Source: a virus
Virus record (IMG/VR): IMGVR_UViG_3300031707_000066
Coordinates: 1-38,714 of that record
Strand: one strand, 5' to 3'
DNA: 38,714 nt
The translations under genes were made by a program, and so were the position numbers. Below the pieces are notes generated by a model. That model had not been told where the DNA came from and searched no databases. It saw only the letters and a program-made list of their open reading frames with translations. How positions within the stretch are numbered: the stretch's first letter is position 1; every line of letters starts with the position of its first letter. Below, piece after piece: positions 20,525 to 28,453 of the stretch.

Positions 20525-20956
20525 TTACCCTTCAAATATATTATGATTTGAACTAAAACTATAACTTGAATTGTCGCTAATTATCATATGGTCAAGTAAT
20601 TCAATACCTAAAATTTTTCCTGCATCCTTCAATCGTTTTGTTAGTTTATTGTCATCATCACTCGGCATAGTATCTCCACTTGGATGGTTATGGCACAATA
20701 TTAAAGAAGATATGCCCTGCATTATAGCCGTTCTGAAAGTTTCACGAGGGTGAACAATACTTGCGTTCAATATTCCCAGCGAAACCAATTCAATGTATTT
20801 AACTGAATTTCTTGCTGTTAAGCCCATAACCCAGAAATGCTCCTTGTCCCTATCCACTTCGTTTTCAGTATTCAAAATCTCATTGAAAATCTTACATACA
20901 TTTTCGGGCTTTGAAACTATTTCTTTTGTTAATTTTTCGCCTATCTTTATAATCAT
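20525..20956 (-). CDS. radC: RadC-like JAMM-fold protein
   Basis: 143 residues, the length of the isolated MPN/JAB domain without the usual N-terminal helix-hairpin-helix. The metal motif is present as LILCHNHPSGDTMPSDDD (His89, His91, Ser99, Asp102), after the typical SLGILNASIVHPRETFRTAI block. The biochemical role of RadC proteins is unsettled; phage copies are often early genes linked to recombination or anti-restriction. It is the first gene downstream of the control region, so it is probably expressed first if the two leader terminators are passed. Ribosome site AGGCGGG. Confidence 0.87.
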   Translation of the reverse strand: MIIKIGEKLTKEIVSKPENVCKIFNEILNTENEVDRDKEHFWVMGLTARNSVKYIELVSLGILNASIVHPRETFRTAIMQGISSLILCHNHPSGDTMPSDDDNKLTKRLKDAGKILGIELLDHMIISDNSSYSFSSNHNIFEG

Positions 20957-20981
20957 TTTTTTACCCGCCTTTTTTTAAATT

Positions 20982-21029
20982 AAAAAGGGCAGTCACGGAA
21001 TCGGAACAGAAACCGTAACCACCCTTTTT
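20982..21029. terminator. Terminator-like hairpin T2 before the RadC-like gene
   Basis: AAAAAGGG (20982-20989) pairs with CCCTTTTT (21022-21029), with an inner imperfect stem ACGG/CCGT. A run on one side and T run on the other make it usable in both directions. On the minus strand it ends about 25 bases before the RadC-like start. Confidence 0.65.
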
Positions 21030-21040
21030 GACATTAAAAA

Positions 21041-21089
21041 GGCTTAAAAGAGTCCCGATTTTTACCACCTCTCTTTTTTCTTTTAAGCC
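21041..21089 (-). terminator. Terminator-like hairpin T1 in the early leader
   Basis: Perfect 11-bp stem GGCTTAAAAGA (21041-21051) with TCTTTTAAGCC (21079-21089), followed in the minus-strand transcript by UUUUU. The 27-base loop contains most of one copy of the duplicated 17-bp box, so something binding that box could open or block the hairpin. Confidence 0.65.
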
Positions 21090-21115
21090 CTTTCTTGCAG
21101 TCCCGATTTTTACCA
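21051..21115. repeat. Duplicated 17-bp box in the early leader
   Basis: AGTCCCGATTTTTACCA occurs exactly at 21051-21067 and 21099-21115. One copy lies before the 5' arm of T1 in transcription order and the other lies in its loop and 3' arm. The sequence is not palindromic, so an RNA box or a non-dyad DNA site is more likely than a classical operator. Confidence 0.75.
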
Positions 21116-21155
21116 TATCTTAATCCTTCTAAAATTGCCCTACCCCTTCACTAAT

Positions 21156-21184
21156 ATAATAACATATTTTTTTGAAATTGTCAA
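21156..21184 (-). promoter_or_regulatory. Early promoter Pb
   Basis: TTGACA (21184-21179), 17-bp spacer, TATTAT (21161-21156), 11 of 12 consensus positions. Start predicted near 21149, upstream of both 17-bp boxes and both hairpins. Confidence 0.65.
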
Positions 21185-21245
21185 TAGGTATTTTAAAATT
21201 CCCCTGCCCCTCAAATCCTTGACGGTAATCCTTATCCATACCATA

Positions 21246-21274
21246 ATTATATAAAATTTTGAAAAGGTTGTCAA
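21246..21274 (-). promoter_or_regulatory. Early promoter Pa
   Basis: TTGACA (21274-21269), 17-bp spacer, TATAAT (21251-21246), a complete consensus match, 90 bases upstream of Pb. A third TTGACA at 21337-21332 has no matching -10 box. TTGTCAATAGG is shared by the Pa and Pb -35 regions on the plus strand. Confidence 0.82.
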
Positions 21275-21339
21275 TAGGGTCAAAAAATATTCCAACTTCC
21301 AAAACCCCGAAAAATCTCCATATAGTATTATTGTCAATT

Positions 21340-21519
21340 ATAAATTTATTGGTTATTTATTATAGTTTTATCATTAGTGTCTTGTGTGTTATTCTTTATG
21401 TTTTAAAGATTAGAATAGATAAGAATATAAGCGTCTATAATCATTATATAAAAATCATATATATTTTATATAACTATTATATAATTTATTCCTTATTATG
21501 TAAAGGCGTAAAACGGGCT
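21340..21519. other. Very AT-rich gene-free segment, possible replication origin
   Basis: Runs of TATATA-type sequence with almost no G or C between the ATP-grasp stop and the early promoters. Easily melted DNA beside a control region is where a phage origin is often found, but no clear iterons or DnaA boxes were seen, so this is position-based inference. It is part of the only gene-free stretch over 300 bp (20957-21519). Confidence 0.4.
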
Positions 21520-22806
21520 TTATATGATTTTTGACCTTTTCAGGAAGTCCTCAACAAATGTATATTTATCGCCTATTTCGGGGTTAAAAATGACCTCAAA
21601 CGGGGTGTATATTTTTGATATGGTTTTATACACCAAGTCCTGTGCTTTTGCAAGTTCTGTTGCAGACCCTATTACCACGCCAATATGTCCCTGTTTTCCT
21701 GTTAAATAGTATTGGTTAGTATCTTTGTCCTTCCGCAGGTCGCCTTCAAAAAAACCCGCATCTACACCCAAAGGGTCAAAATCAAAAATAACAGGTATAT
21801 CAGTAGGCACATTATATATGCTTTCCTGCTTCATATCAGGGCAAGGTTCTACATCTAATTTAACTATAACTATAAACCTTCCCACCGTTGCGAAATCGTC
21901 TTTTAATTGCCCTTTTGCACATTGATAAAAGAAGTCAGTCCACCTAATATTCAGGGCTTCGTTATAACCATATGTTGCAGGAATACCTAACCTATTTGTC
22001 AATTCCATAGGGTATATTCCGTTCTCATTTACCTTACAATTCATATCAAATTGACCGCAGTAATTGGTCTTTGTAAGCCACTTTTCAAAGGGCTTTAACA
22101 TCTCATCAAATATTCTGCTTTCATTGACAAATAACTGCAAGGTTCCTGCTTCACCTATGTTGCTTCCTTGTCCATAAGTTCTTAGGTGTTTATGCTCAAA
22201 ATTAAGTTCGTAGGGCTTAACAAAATGATTTCTTGAAAACATAGCACATAATCCTACCTCTACCCCTTCAATATACAGTTGCAACTGGTTCGCCTGTCCG
22301 CCCTGCCATACTTTTTTCAGCCACTTTATGAACCAGATAAGGTCTTGCCCGTTCACCATATCGCCCACTTTTGTGAAATATCTCGGATGTTGTCCCATAG
22401 GCTTGAATACGTATCTTTCGGGATTGTCTTTTATGAACTGAATTGTCTGGTCAAGCGTATCAAACTCCCAATGAGGTATTGTTTGGATTCCAAGTTGTTC
22501 CATTATTTGCGATGCGTATTTCCTATCGTTTTCAAGCATTCCACCGAACCTGTTCGTCCCAAAAACAACCTTGCCGTCGTCTTCCAACTGCTCCACCCAT
22601 TCACCCTGATTTTCGTCGTCACAGGTTATCATATCTGCCCAATCAACATATTCCTGCCAGTCCCCTATCTTTTCAACTATTCCGTCACCAACCTGCTTGT
22701 TCATCTCTGCGTCAATATATAGGCGGACATCGTTTCCGTCTTTCTCTTTCATAAGCCTTGCAAGTGATAAACTATCTCCAAACTTACTCCAAACAAGTAT
22801 TTTCAC
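21520..22806 (-). CDS. ATP-grasp ligase, PurD (GARS)-like
   Basis: 428 residues, about the size of glycinamide ribonucleotide synthetase. The ATP-grasp order is visible: an N-terminal Rossmann-like part (MKILVWSKFGDSLSLARLMK), a linker with FGTNRFGGMLENDRKYASQI, ATP-binding YVFKPMGQHPRYF, adenine-side LQLYIEGVEVGLCAMF, GEAGTLQLFV, and a metal-site LTNRLGIPATYG after PMELT. The classical PurD N-terminal glycine loop is not obvious, so it may ligate a different amine or amino acid. It starts at GTG 22806. It is the last gene of the late operon, after a cysteine-peptidase-like gene and a spike gene, which suggests a role on virion, envelope or nucleotide substrates. Confidence 0.75.
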   Translation of the reverse strand: MKILVWSKFGDSLSLARLMKEKDGNDVRLYIDAEMNKQVGDGIVEKIGDWQEYVDWADMITCDDENQGEWVEQLEDDGKVVFGTNRFGGMLENDRKYASQIMEQLGIQTIPHWEFDTLDQTIQFIKDNPERYVFKPMGQHPRYFTKVGDMVNGQDLIWFIKWLKKVWQGGQANQLQLYIEGVEVGLCAMFSRNHFVKPYELNFEHKHLRTYGQGSNIGEAGTLQLFVNESRIFDEMLKPFEKWLTKTNYCGQFDMNCKVNENGIYPMELTNRLGIPATYGYNEALNIRWTDFFYQCAKGQLKDDFATVGRFIVIVKLDVEPCPDMKQESIYNVPTDIPVIFDFDPLGVDAGFFEGDLRKDKDTNQYYLTGKQGHIGVVIGSATELAKAQDLVYKTISKIYTPFEVIFNPEIGDKYTFVEDFLKRSKII

Positions 22807-22810
22807 AGTT

Positions 22811-23338
22811 TTATATCCTTACCCAGTCCCTGTTCCAGTTTTCTGGTCTTGTGAATATAGTCGCAGACTGCGGTTCAATATACCTGAATTTTTTGTTCTC
22901 GTCTATAAATCCGATAACGTCGTGTCCGTGCCAGCCCGTGTTATCGTCCCAACTCACAAGCACCTCTCCTATACACAGTCCAGGGAACGCAACCTTAATT
23001 TTTCCAAGCATCGTTATAGCAAAATCGTCACAATCATAAAAGTCGGCTATATACTGATGAAGTTTTGTGTTGTCTTCGCTCAGCCATTTTGATATATCTT
23101 CATTTCTGTAAATCCTGTATTTGTCGTCATACAGTTTTATTTCCGTGACCTTCGTGTATTCAAGGATTATTATGCTTCTCGCCTCTCCGCTCCCTATCTC
23201 GCCTATCGGCTTGTATCCTTCGTTCCTGACAGTCTCATTGTAAACCTCGCTGAAAAACTTTGGTATCTTTTTGATAAGAACTACGATAAATTTTAGCGGA
23301 ATGAAAAGATTGTTCAATACCTTTATTATATTGTCCAT
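22811..23338 (-). CDS. Cysteine-peptidase/transglutaminase-like protein (MOA C-terminal-like)
   Basis: 175 residues. A catalytic-triad pattern can be drawn: Cys103 in FYDCDDFAI, His137/His139 in GWHGHDVIGF and Glu155 in RYIEPQS, as in papain/transglutaminase-like enzymes related to the C-terminal domain of the mushroom lectin MOA. The N terminus has a hydrophobic, basic segment (LFIPLKFIVVLIKKIPKFF) that may be a membrane anchor. Located between the spike and ATP-grasp genes. It could process virion or cell-wall peptides; the substrate is unknown. Confidence 0.62.
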   Translation of the reverse strand: MDNIIKVLNNLFIPLKFIVVLIKKIPKFFSEVYNETVRNEGYKPIGEIGSGEARSIIILEYTKVTEIKLYDDKYRIYRNEDISKWLSEDNTKLHQYIADFYDCDDFAITMLGKIKVAFPGLCIGEVLVSWDDNTGWHGHDVIGFIDENKKFRYIEPQSATIFTRPENWNRDWVRI

Positions 23339-23341
23339 ATT

Positions 23342-25186
23342 TTACTTTTTCTCCAATTCCTCAATTCTTTTGATTAGGTTTTGATTTGTCTTTATCAGTA
23401 TAGTCACAATATCATTCAAAGAAGTTCCAGCGTTTTCAACAATTTCTTCTTGTTTATCTTTAACCATCTTGGTATATCTTTTTTCGGGTATATATGCCCT
23501 TCCATATGTTGACTTGTCGTTTATTTTAAGTTTTTTCAATGTGTCAACTGCCTCGCTTTCGGTAATGTTATCAATTAAAGAATGAAATATCATAGTTGAA
23601 CAATGAACCTCGTGCCAATAAAATGTGGCATTTCCCGAATCGTGTCCCAAACCAAGTGGCGACACATCCCCTTCTGCTTCCAAATTGCCATTTTCTATAT
23701 GTATATTGCCATTGTTAAACCAAAACTCGTTGTATATGTAATTCGGATTCATAGTGAAATAGCAGTTAGGATAACCGTTCAAGTCGCCCCATAAAGTCAA
23801 ACCGTTTATCGTTCCCCCACTATGATTATAAGGTCTGAACCTGATTGTTGATATTTGGTTGCCAGCAAAATTCTTTTGATATAAGTCATAATACGACATA
23901 GTTCCGTCATCGCCCACTTTCATATTCCAACTTGTATGTTCGTCGGCTGAATATCCTGCTGGTAAAATATTTTTAGCAGTGAAGAATGGCATATTTATGT
24001 CGCTTGAAGAACTTAAAAACACCCCTGTCACAGAACTTGTTCCTATGTGAACTCCACTTATAAAATTGACAGGGCTTGTCCCGATTACCGTTGAAACGAC
24101 TATCGTCTGAAAATATCCTGTTGCATCGCTTTTAATATCACCGTGAACATCAAGTGCGTATCCATCAGGCGACTTGTTTATCCCGACGCTTGAACCTCTT
24201 ATTACAAATGTGTTTGTCAATGAACCAGGATATATCGCAACAGGAGTTTTTAAATTAGTCCTATCGTATATTGTATAAACACTTCCCGTCCCGAACATTT
24301 TCGGCTCCCAGATTTGCTCCGCATTTTGTAGCCAAAGCCCGACATCTCTATCTGCTCCTGACTGTGTGCAAAGTATGTGCAGGGAATTCTGCGTCCAATA
24401 ATCAGGTGCATACAGTTCAAGCCCGACATAAGTTTGTGTGTTCTTCCTGCCTATCCCAAGATTAAAATTATACACTCCGCTGTCAGAATAAACTGCATAT
24501 CCTTCTCTAAACTTTGCAGATTTTGGTATTGCATTTACACAACCAAATCCAAGTGCCATACTGTCAACTGCACTTGCGTTTGCATATGCACCCAATGAAA
24601 CCGAACTGCTTTCAGAAGTTGTGTATGCTCCAAGTCCAATCCCGAACTTATGATTTCCCGTTGAACCTTGCCCGATACCAATGCCCCAATTATAATTTCC
24701 ATTTGCAGAATTTCCAATTCCGATACCCTGATTATAGTTGTTGTAAGCATTTAATCCTACTCCAACTCCTGCATTGTAATTATTACTTGCGACGTGTCCA
24801 ACACCAACACCGTTATTGTAGTTATATCCCGCCAACCTGCCTATTCCTATTCCGTCATTATTATTGTAAGTGCTATTGTATCCGAAACCAATACCGTAAT
24901 TCCCGTTCTGGTTCGTATCCCAACCAATGTTTATTCCAAAAACATTTGAACTTGAAAGGTCGCCACTACCTATCTTGATTGATTCCTTCATAAAATTGAA
25001 TTCATTTTGGTTGCCGTTCATTCTCATTCCCGAACCTTTCATATACGCACCGACTTCAAGATTTCCGAACATATAAGCAGTTGCATAACCCTGTATCGGG
25101 TCTAATATGATTTTCCAATAATCACCTGCGTAAGTTGTGCCAATAAAATACAAAAATAAAAATACTGTAAATAAGATTTTTTTCAT
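23342..25186 (-). CDS. Tail spike/adhesin with YadA-like head and Sec signal peptide
   Basis: 614 residues. Residues 1-20 are a Sec signal peptide (MKKILFTVFLFLYFIGTTYA, cleavage before GDYW). Residues about 75-205 consist of 14-15-residue repeats of the type NNYNAGVGVGLNA / GNYNWGIGIGQGS, the left-handed roll of YadA-like trimeric adhesin heads. A beta-rich middle follows, and the C terminus has helical coils ending IKTNQNLIKRIEELEKK, fit for trimerisation. Position after the tail hub gene suggests the receptor-binding spike, yet virion parts normally assemble in the cytoplasm and lack export signals. Ribosome site CGGGAGGATTAG. Confidence 0.75.
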   Translation of the reverse strand: MKKILFTVFLFLYFIGTTYAGDYWKIILDPIQGYATAYMFGNLEVGAYMKGSGMRMNGNQNEFNFMKESIKIGSGDLSSSNVFGINIGWDTNQNGNYGIGFGYNSTYNNNDGIGIGRLAGYNYNNGVGVGHVASNNYNAGVGVGLNAYNNYNQGIGIGNSANGNYNWGIGIGQGSTGNHKFGIGLGAYTTSESSSVSLGAYANASAVDSMALGFGCVNAIPKSAKFREGYAVYSDSGVYNFNLGIGRKNTQTYVGLELYAPDYWTQNSLHILCTQSGADRDVGLWLQNAEQIWEPKMFGTGSVYTIYDRTNLKTPVAIYPGSLTNTFVIRGSSVGINKSPDGYALDVHGDIKSDATGYFQTIVVSTVIGTSPVNFISGVHIGTSSVTGVFLSSSSDINMPFFTAKNILPAGYSADEHTSWNMKVGDDGTMSYYDLYQKNFAGNQISTIRFRPYNHSGGTINGLTLWGDLNGYPNCYFTMNPNYIYNEFWFNNGNIHIENGNLEAEGDVSPLGLGHDSGNATFYWHEVHCSTMIFHSLIDNITESEAVDTLKKLKINDKSTYGRAYIPEKRYTKMVKDKQEEIVENAGTSLNDIVTILIKTNQNLIKRIEELEKK

Positions 25187-25199
25187 CTAATCCTCCCGT

Positions 25200-25463
25200 T
25201 TATCCGAATAATATGAAGTCAGTTCCGTCCCAACCAACATACTGATGTTTGTCTGTGGCGTAAAATAACTCGCCTTCTTCAACGCCTGTCAATGCAATTA
25301 TGTTTGCGTAAGTGTCTCTGTAAACCTTGAACCTATACTGTCCATTTACCAAATTGTCAAGTATTAACATTACATTATCAGCGTTTAATTCCGTTTTATC
25401 CGTCGGGCTTAAAGGCGGATACTTGTTAGATATTCGGTCTGCCCCTGGTATTGTTTTTGCCAT
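25200..25463 (-). CDS. Small tail-associated protein
   Basis: 87 residues from ATG 25463 (MAKTIPGADRISNKYPPLSP), chosen for GGAGGG upstream and the TAATG overlap with the 995-residue gene. The C-terminal ALTGVEEGELFYATDKHQYV then GWDGTDFI is the short beta motif often found at the attachment end of phage fibres. It may be an adaptor between the tail tip and the spike encoded next. Confidence 0.65.
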   Translation of the reverse strand: MAKTIPGADRISNKYPPLSPTDKTELNADNVMLILDNLVNGQYRFKVYRDTYANIIALTGVEEGELFYATDKHQYVGWDGTDFILFG

Positions 25464-28450
25464 TATGTCAACCCTCCGTAATATTGGGCTTGTCCTGTTG
25501 ATAAAGTTCCCCAATATTTACCACCACCCCAATATTGTGCCACATAAAAATCTGCGTAGTTAAAAACTCTTGCCTCAACATCAACATCGTATTGATTCTG
25601 CCCCACGTCAAGTATTATTTCAAGGGAAGTAATTTCGGTATTCAAAACAAGATTATTATACCCGTCTTTTATTCCAAGCATAGTGTCTAATGATAAATCT
25701 AAATTAAAATCAACACCGCCGAGATTATACAGTTTCCAGACAGGTGCGGTTGCGAACCTCATCTGCTTGTTTGATACCGCTTTCGCCATAGCACTCGTCT
25801 GTATGTAATCATTCTTGACTTCTTTGTATATTTCCCCGTAATTCAGTTGGCTGTCAACATTTTCGTATGTCTGCTTGAACTTTGACAGAATATCGTATTT
25901 TTCCCCGAACACTTCTATCTTTGTTATGTTTATTGTTGCCACGCTAACATTTTCCATAACAAGATTCAGTCCCAACGTATACGCAGTATAAGTGACCTTC
26001 AAACCAGAAATCGTCGCTGTGCCAGGATAAAAAGTCAAGTCACCTATTCCTGTTACGGTTATTTTTACAGATTGATTGATTTTGTAATTTGAATCCAAAA
26101 TAAGTTCAAGCGTCCGTGAATAAGTCGGGTCTATACTTATCGCCTCGTTGTATGTTGAGAGAGAGGCACTTGCAAGTTTACCTACATTGTCAACCTCTAT
26201 GTCAACGATGTTTGTCATTATGTTGTCGCCGTTGTCAGTCCCCGTCTTTTCGTATTGCAGTTGCTTCGGGTATAAAGTCACCGATTTCCTGAAAGCAGGA
26301 TAGGATATAGAAGTTCCATAAACAATTGTCAACTGAGAAAGTGTCATTGTTACATTTCCCAAGTCATCATCGTATATGTTAAATATCGCCATAACTTTTA
26401 TATACCTGTTCGCTGTGCTTTTTATACTTCCACTTATTATTTCTTTGAATGCCTCCCAAGTTATTCCGTCAGCAGAAGTGCTTGTCAAATAGGTCATTGA
26501 ATATCCTGCTTTGTTTCCCGTGCTATTGTCTTTTGCTACGGTATTTAAAGTGTCAAGAAACGCTACTCCTGTTCCCAAATCCAACGGGTCTGAAACCCAA
26601 TACGCAAATGCCCTGCTTGAATTCCAGTATTGACTTAATTTCCAATTACCTGCACCAGAACCGTAGAATCTTATTTCTGAAATTTCTCCTGTTCTTGTGA
26701 ATAGGGTTGAATCAGCAGTATCAGAATACGAGTTTGTATAACCGCCATTGTTTATATCAATATACATTTTCCAAGCAACAGGTGGGAACAGTCCTCCGCC
26801 TGTAAAATAAAAACCAAACTTGAACCTTATCCTGCTGAGTGCAAGGTTTCCGTTGTATATCATAACTGTGTTAGTATAAGCACCCCTTGCGTGCGTCCAG
26901 TATATCTCCCATTTTGTAGTCCCTGCGTTCCAATGTATTTTTATCGTTTCTTCTGTATTATCAGGCGTCATATATTCTTTTGGAATTATATACAAGTCGG
27001 TGTTTACAGATGTAGCATTAAAATATATTTCAAAGTCAAACATTTTTTGAACTGAATCTCCGCCTATCGTTTCAACAGGATTGCGCATATCGTAACTCGG
27101 AGTTCTTACATCTGTGCTTCCATCTATCTGCCAGGCATAATTTCCACCGCCAACACTTACTATTGAACCAAGAGTTTTCGCAGGACTTGTCTTTATGAAA
27201 TTGAAGGGATAGCCAAATAAATAATGATACAGGTCAAAAATTTGATAATTCAAGTTATATGTAAAAGGATTCCAGTTATCGTTTCGTATCCAATTATAAC
27301 CAGAGTGATAAAAACTGTTGTAAAATATATCTGATATTGTATTTAAGTTGTTATAAGTCAAATATTTTGGCAGGAATGTATTTCGGTTTCTTATGTAAAT
27401 CTGCCCATATTCCGTTATAAATGCTTCCGTGTCACCGCAGGCTTCAATCAATTGAACGATTATATCTTTTACGTTTTTCCTGTCGGTCGTGAAAGTGGGG
27501 AGGTCGGGCAGTATGTCAAACATCATAAAGTCCGAGTGAATTTCCGCTTGCAACAAAAGATATTCAATCGTCTTGTCAATCGCAGTATTCGTATATACCG
27601 TGTAGTCTTTGTCAATCAATGTGCTTTCCAATTGTTTCCATAAGTCGTAAAATCCGAGAGAACTGATTTTCAGTTCCGTTTGGTTCTGTATGCTGTCAAT
27701 GTAGAGTATCGCCTTTTTGTAATACTTGTCCTCGTATTCCGAGCCGAAGTCGGATATGTCAACATATACTTTCTGCCTTTTTTCAAGGACGGTCGTGCCG
27801 ACAAAATAGGCGGAAGAAATATCTTTTAATGTCATTGAGGCGTATGAGTCCCTTGTGCCTCCGAGTATGTCTCTCTTGTTGTTAAGTCTGAAATTCATTA
27901 CATCGCCAGATATGTCAAGAATCTTGAACATCATTATTTCGGTTATTTTATGTGAACTATATCCCGATGGGAATATTATTTTTATTCGGTTTGTAGTAAC
28001 AGAAGTGCTTGAATATAATGAAACATAGCCCTGTGCATTATTGTCGGTAAATAAAGAAGGAGTTGAAGCGTCTTTTTCCAAATCAGAAAAACCATATCTA
28101 TTATTAAAAGATTGAAGTGTATCCCAACCAACAAAACTTGAACCGTTGTAATATTGAATCTGTATTTGCTTGTTTGCTGAACCAGTAGTGAATCTTGATG
28201 TTTTCGGGAAGAATGCTATATCTATTTTATTCAATGTTACACTTTGATTGAAAATAATCGTAAATTCAAATGAGAAGGCACTTACATCTATTTCAAAATA
28301 ACTACCGAGATGTGAAAGCATTCCGTCGTGTAATACAGAAGTGCTGTTGTTTGGAACCACCACAACACCCGTATAGGATATACTGTTATTAACAGTTCGT
28401 ATAACATTTTCAAGTTCAATCAAGCATTTGACTTTCGGAAGTATCGCCAT
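25463..28450 (-). CDS. Large tail tip/hub protein
   Basis: 995 residues. Two beta-sandwich insertions of carbohydrate-binding type appear to be present: about 30-175 (FEFTIIFNQSVTLNKIDIAF and RIKIIFPSGYSSHKITEI, like an F5/8 C domain) and about 440-640 (IYFNATSVNTDLYIIPKE through AFAYWVSDPLDLG). Between and after them lie segments resembling siphophage tail-tip proteins (VDISDFGSEYEDKYYKKAIL, IVQLIEACGDTEAFITEYGQ, FNYADFYVAQYWGGG at the end). It follows the tape measure gene by 3 bases, the usual place for distal tail/hub proteins. Receptor contact through the sandwich domains is inference. Confidence 0.75.
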   Translation of the reverse strand: MAILPKVKCLIELENVIRTVNNSISYTGVVVVPNNSTSVLHDGMLSHLGSYFEIDVSAFSFEFTIIFNQSVTLNKIDIAFFPKTSRFTTGSANKQIQIQYYNGSSFVGWDTLQSFNNRYGFSDLEKDASTPSLFTDNNAQGYVSLYSSTSVTTNRIKIIFPSGYSSHKITEIMMFKILDISGDVMNFRLNNKRDILGGTRDSYASMTLKDISSAYFVGTTVLEKRQKVYVDISDFGSEYEDKYYKKAILYIDSIQNQTELKISSLGFYDLWKQLESTLIDKDYTVYTNTAIDKTIEYLLLQAEIHSDFMMFDILPDLPTFTTDRKNVKDIIVQLIEACGDTEAFITEYGQIYIRNRNTFLPKYLTYNNLNTISDIFYNSFYHSGYNWIRNDNWNPFTYNLNYQIFDLYHYLFGYPFNFIKTSPAKTLGSIVSVGGGNYAWQIDGSTDVRTPSYDMRNPVETIGGDSVQKMFDFEIYFNATSVNTDLYIIPKEYMTPDNTEETIKIHWNAGTTKWEIYWTHARGAYTNTVMIYNGNLALSRIRFKFGFYFTGGGLFPPVAWKMYIDINNGGYTNSYSDTADSTLFTRTGEISEIRFYGSGAGNWKLSQYWNSSRAFAYWVSDPLDLGTGVAFLDTLNTVAKDNSTGNKAGYSMTYLTSTSADGITWEAFKEIISGSIKSTANRYIKVMAIFNIYDDDLGNVTMTLSQLTIVYGTSISYPAFRKSVTLYPKQLQYEKTGTDNGDNIMTNIVDIEVDNVGKLASASLSTYNEAISIDPTYSRTLELILDSNYKINQSVKITVTGIGDLTFYPGTATISGLKVTYTAYTLGLNLVMENVSVATINITKIEVFGEKYDILSKFKQTYENVDSQLNYGEIYKEVKNDYIQTSAMAKAVSNKQMRFATAPVWKLYNLGGVDFNLDLSLDTMLGIKDGYNNLVLNTEITSLEIILDVGQNQYDVDVEARVFNYADFYVAQYWGGGKYWGTLSTGQAQYYGGLT

Positions 28451-28453
28451 ATA

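Noticed and set aside
21140-21337. 65-codon minus-strand frame in the control region
   Set aside because: It starts with TTG, has no ribosome site, and covers both early promoters. Composition looks like AT-rich noncoding DNA.
24535-24890. CRISPR or DNA tandem repeat in the spike gene
   Set aside because: The repetition is at protein level (Gly-Ile/Val-Gly and Asn-Tyr-Asn units of 14-15 residues) with degenerate codons, typical of a YadA-like roll.
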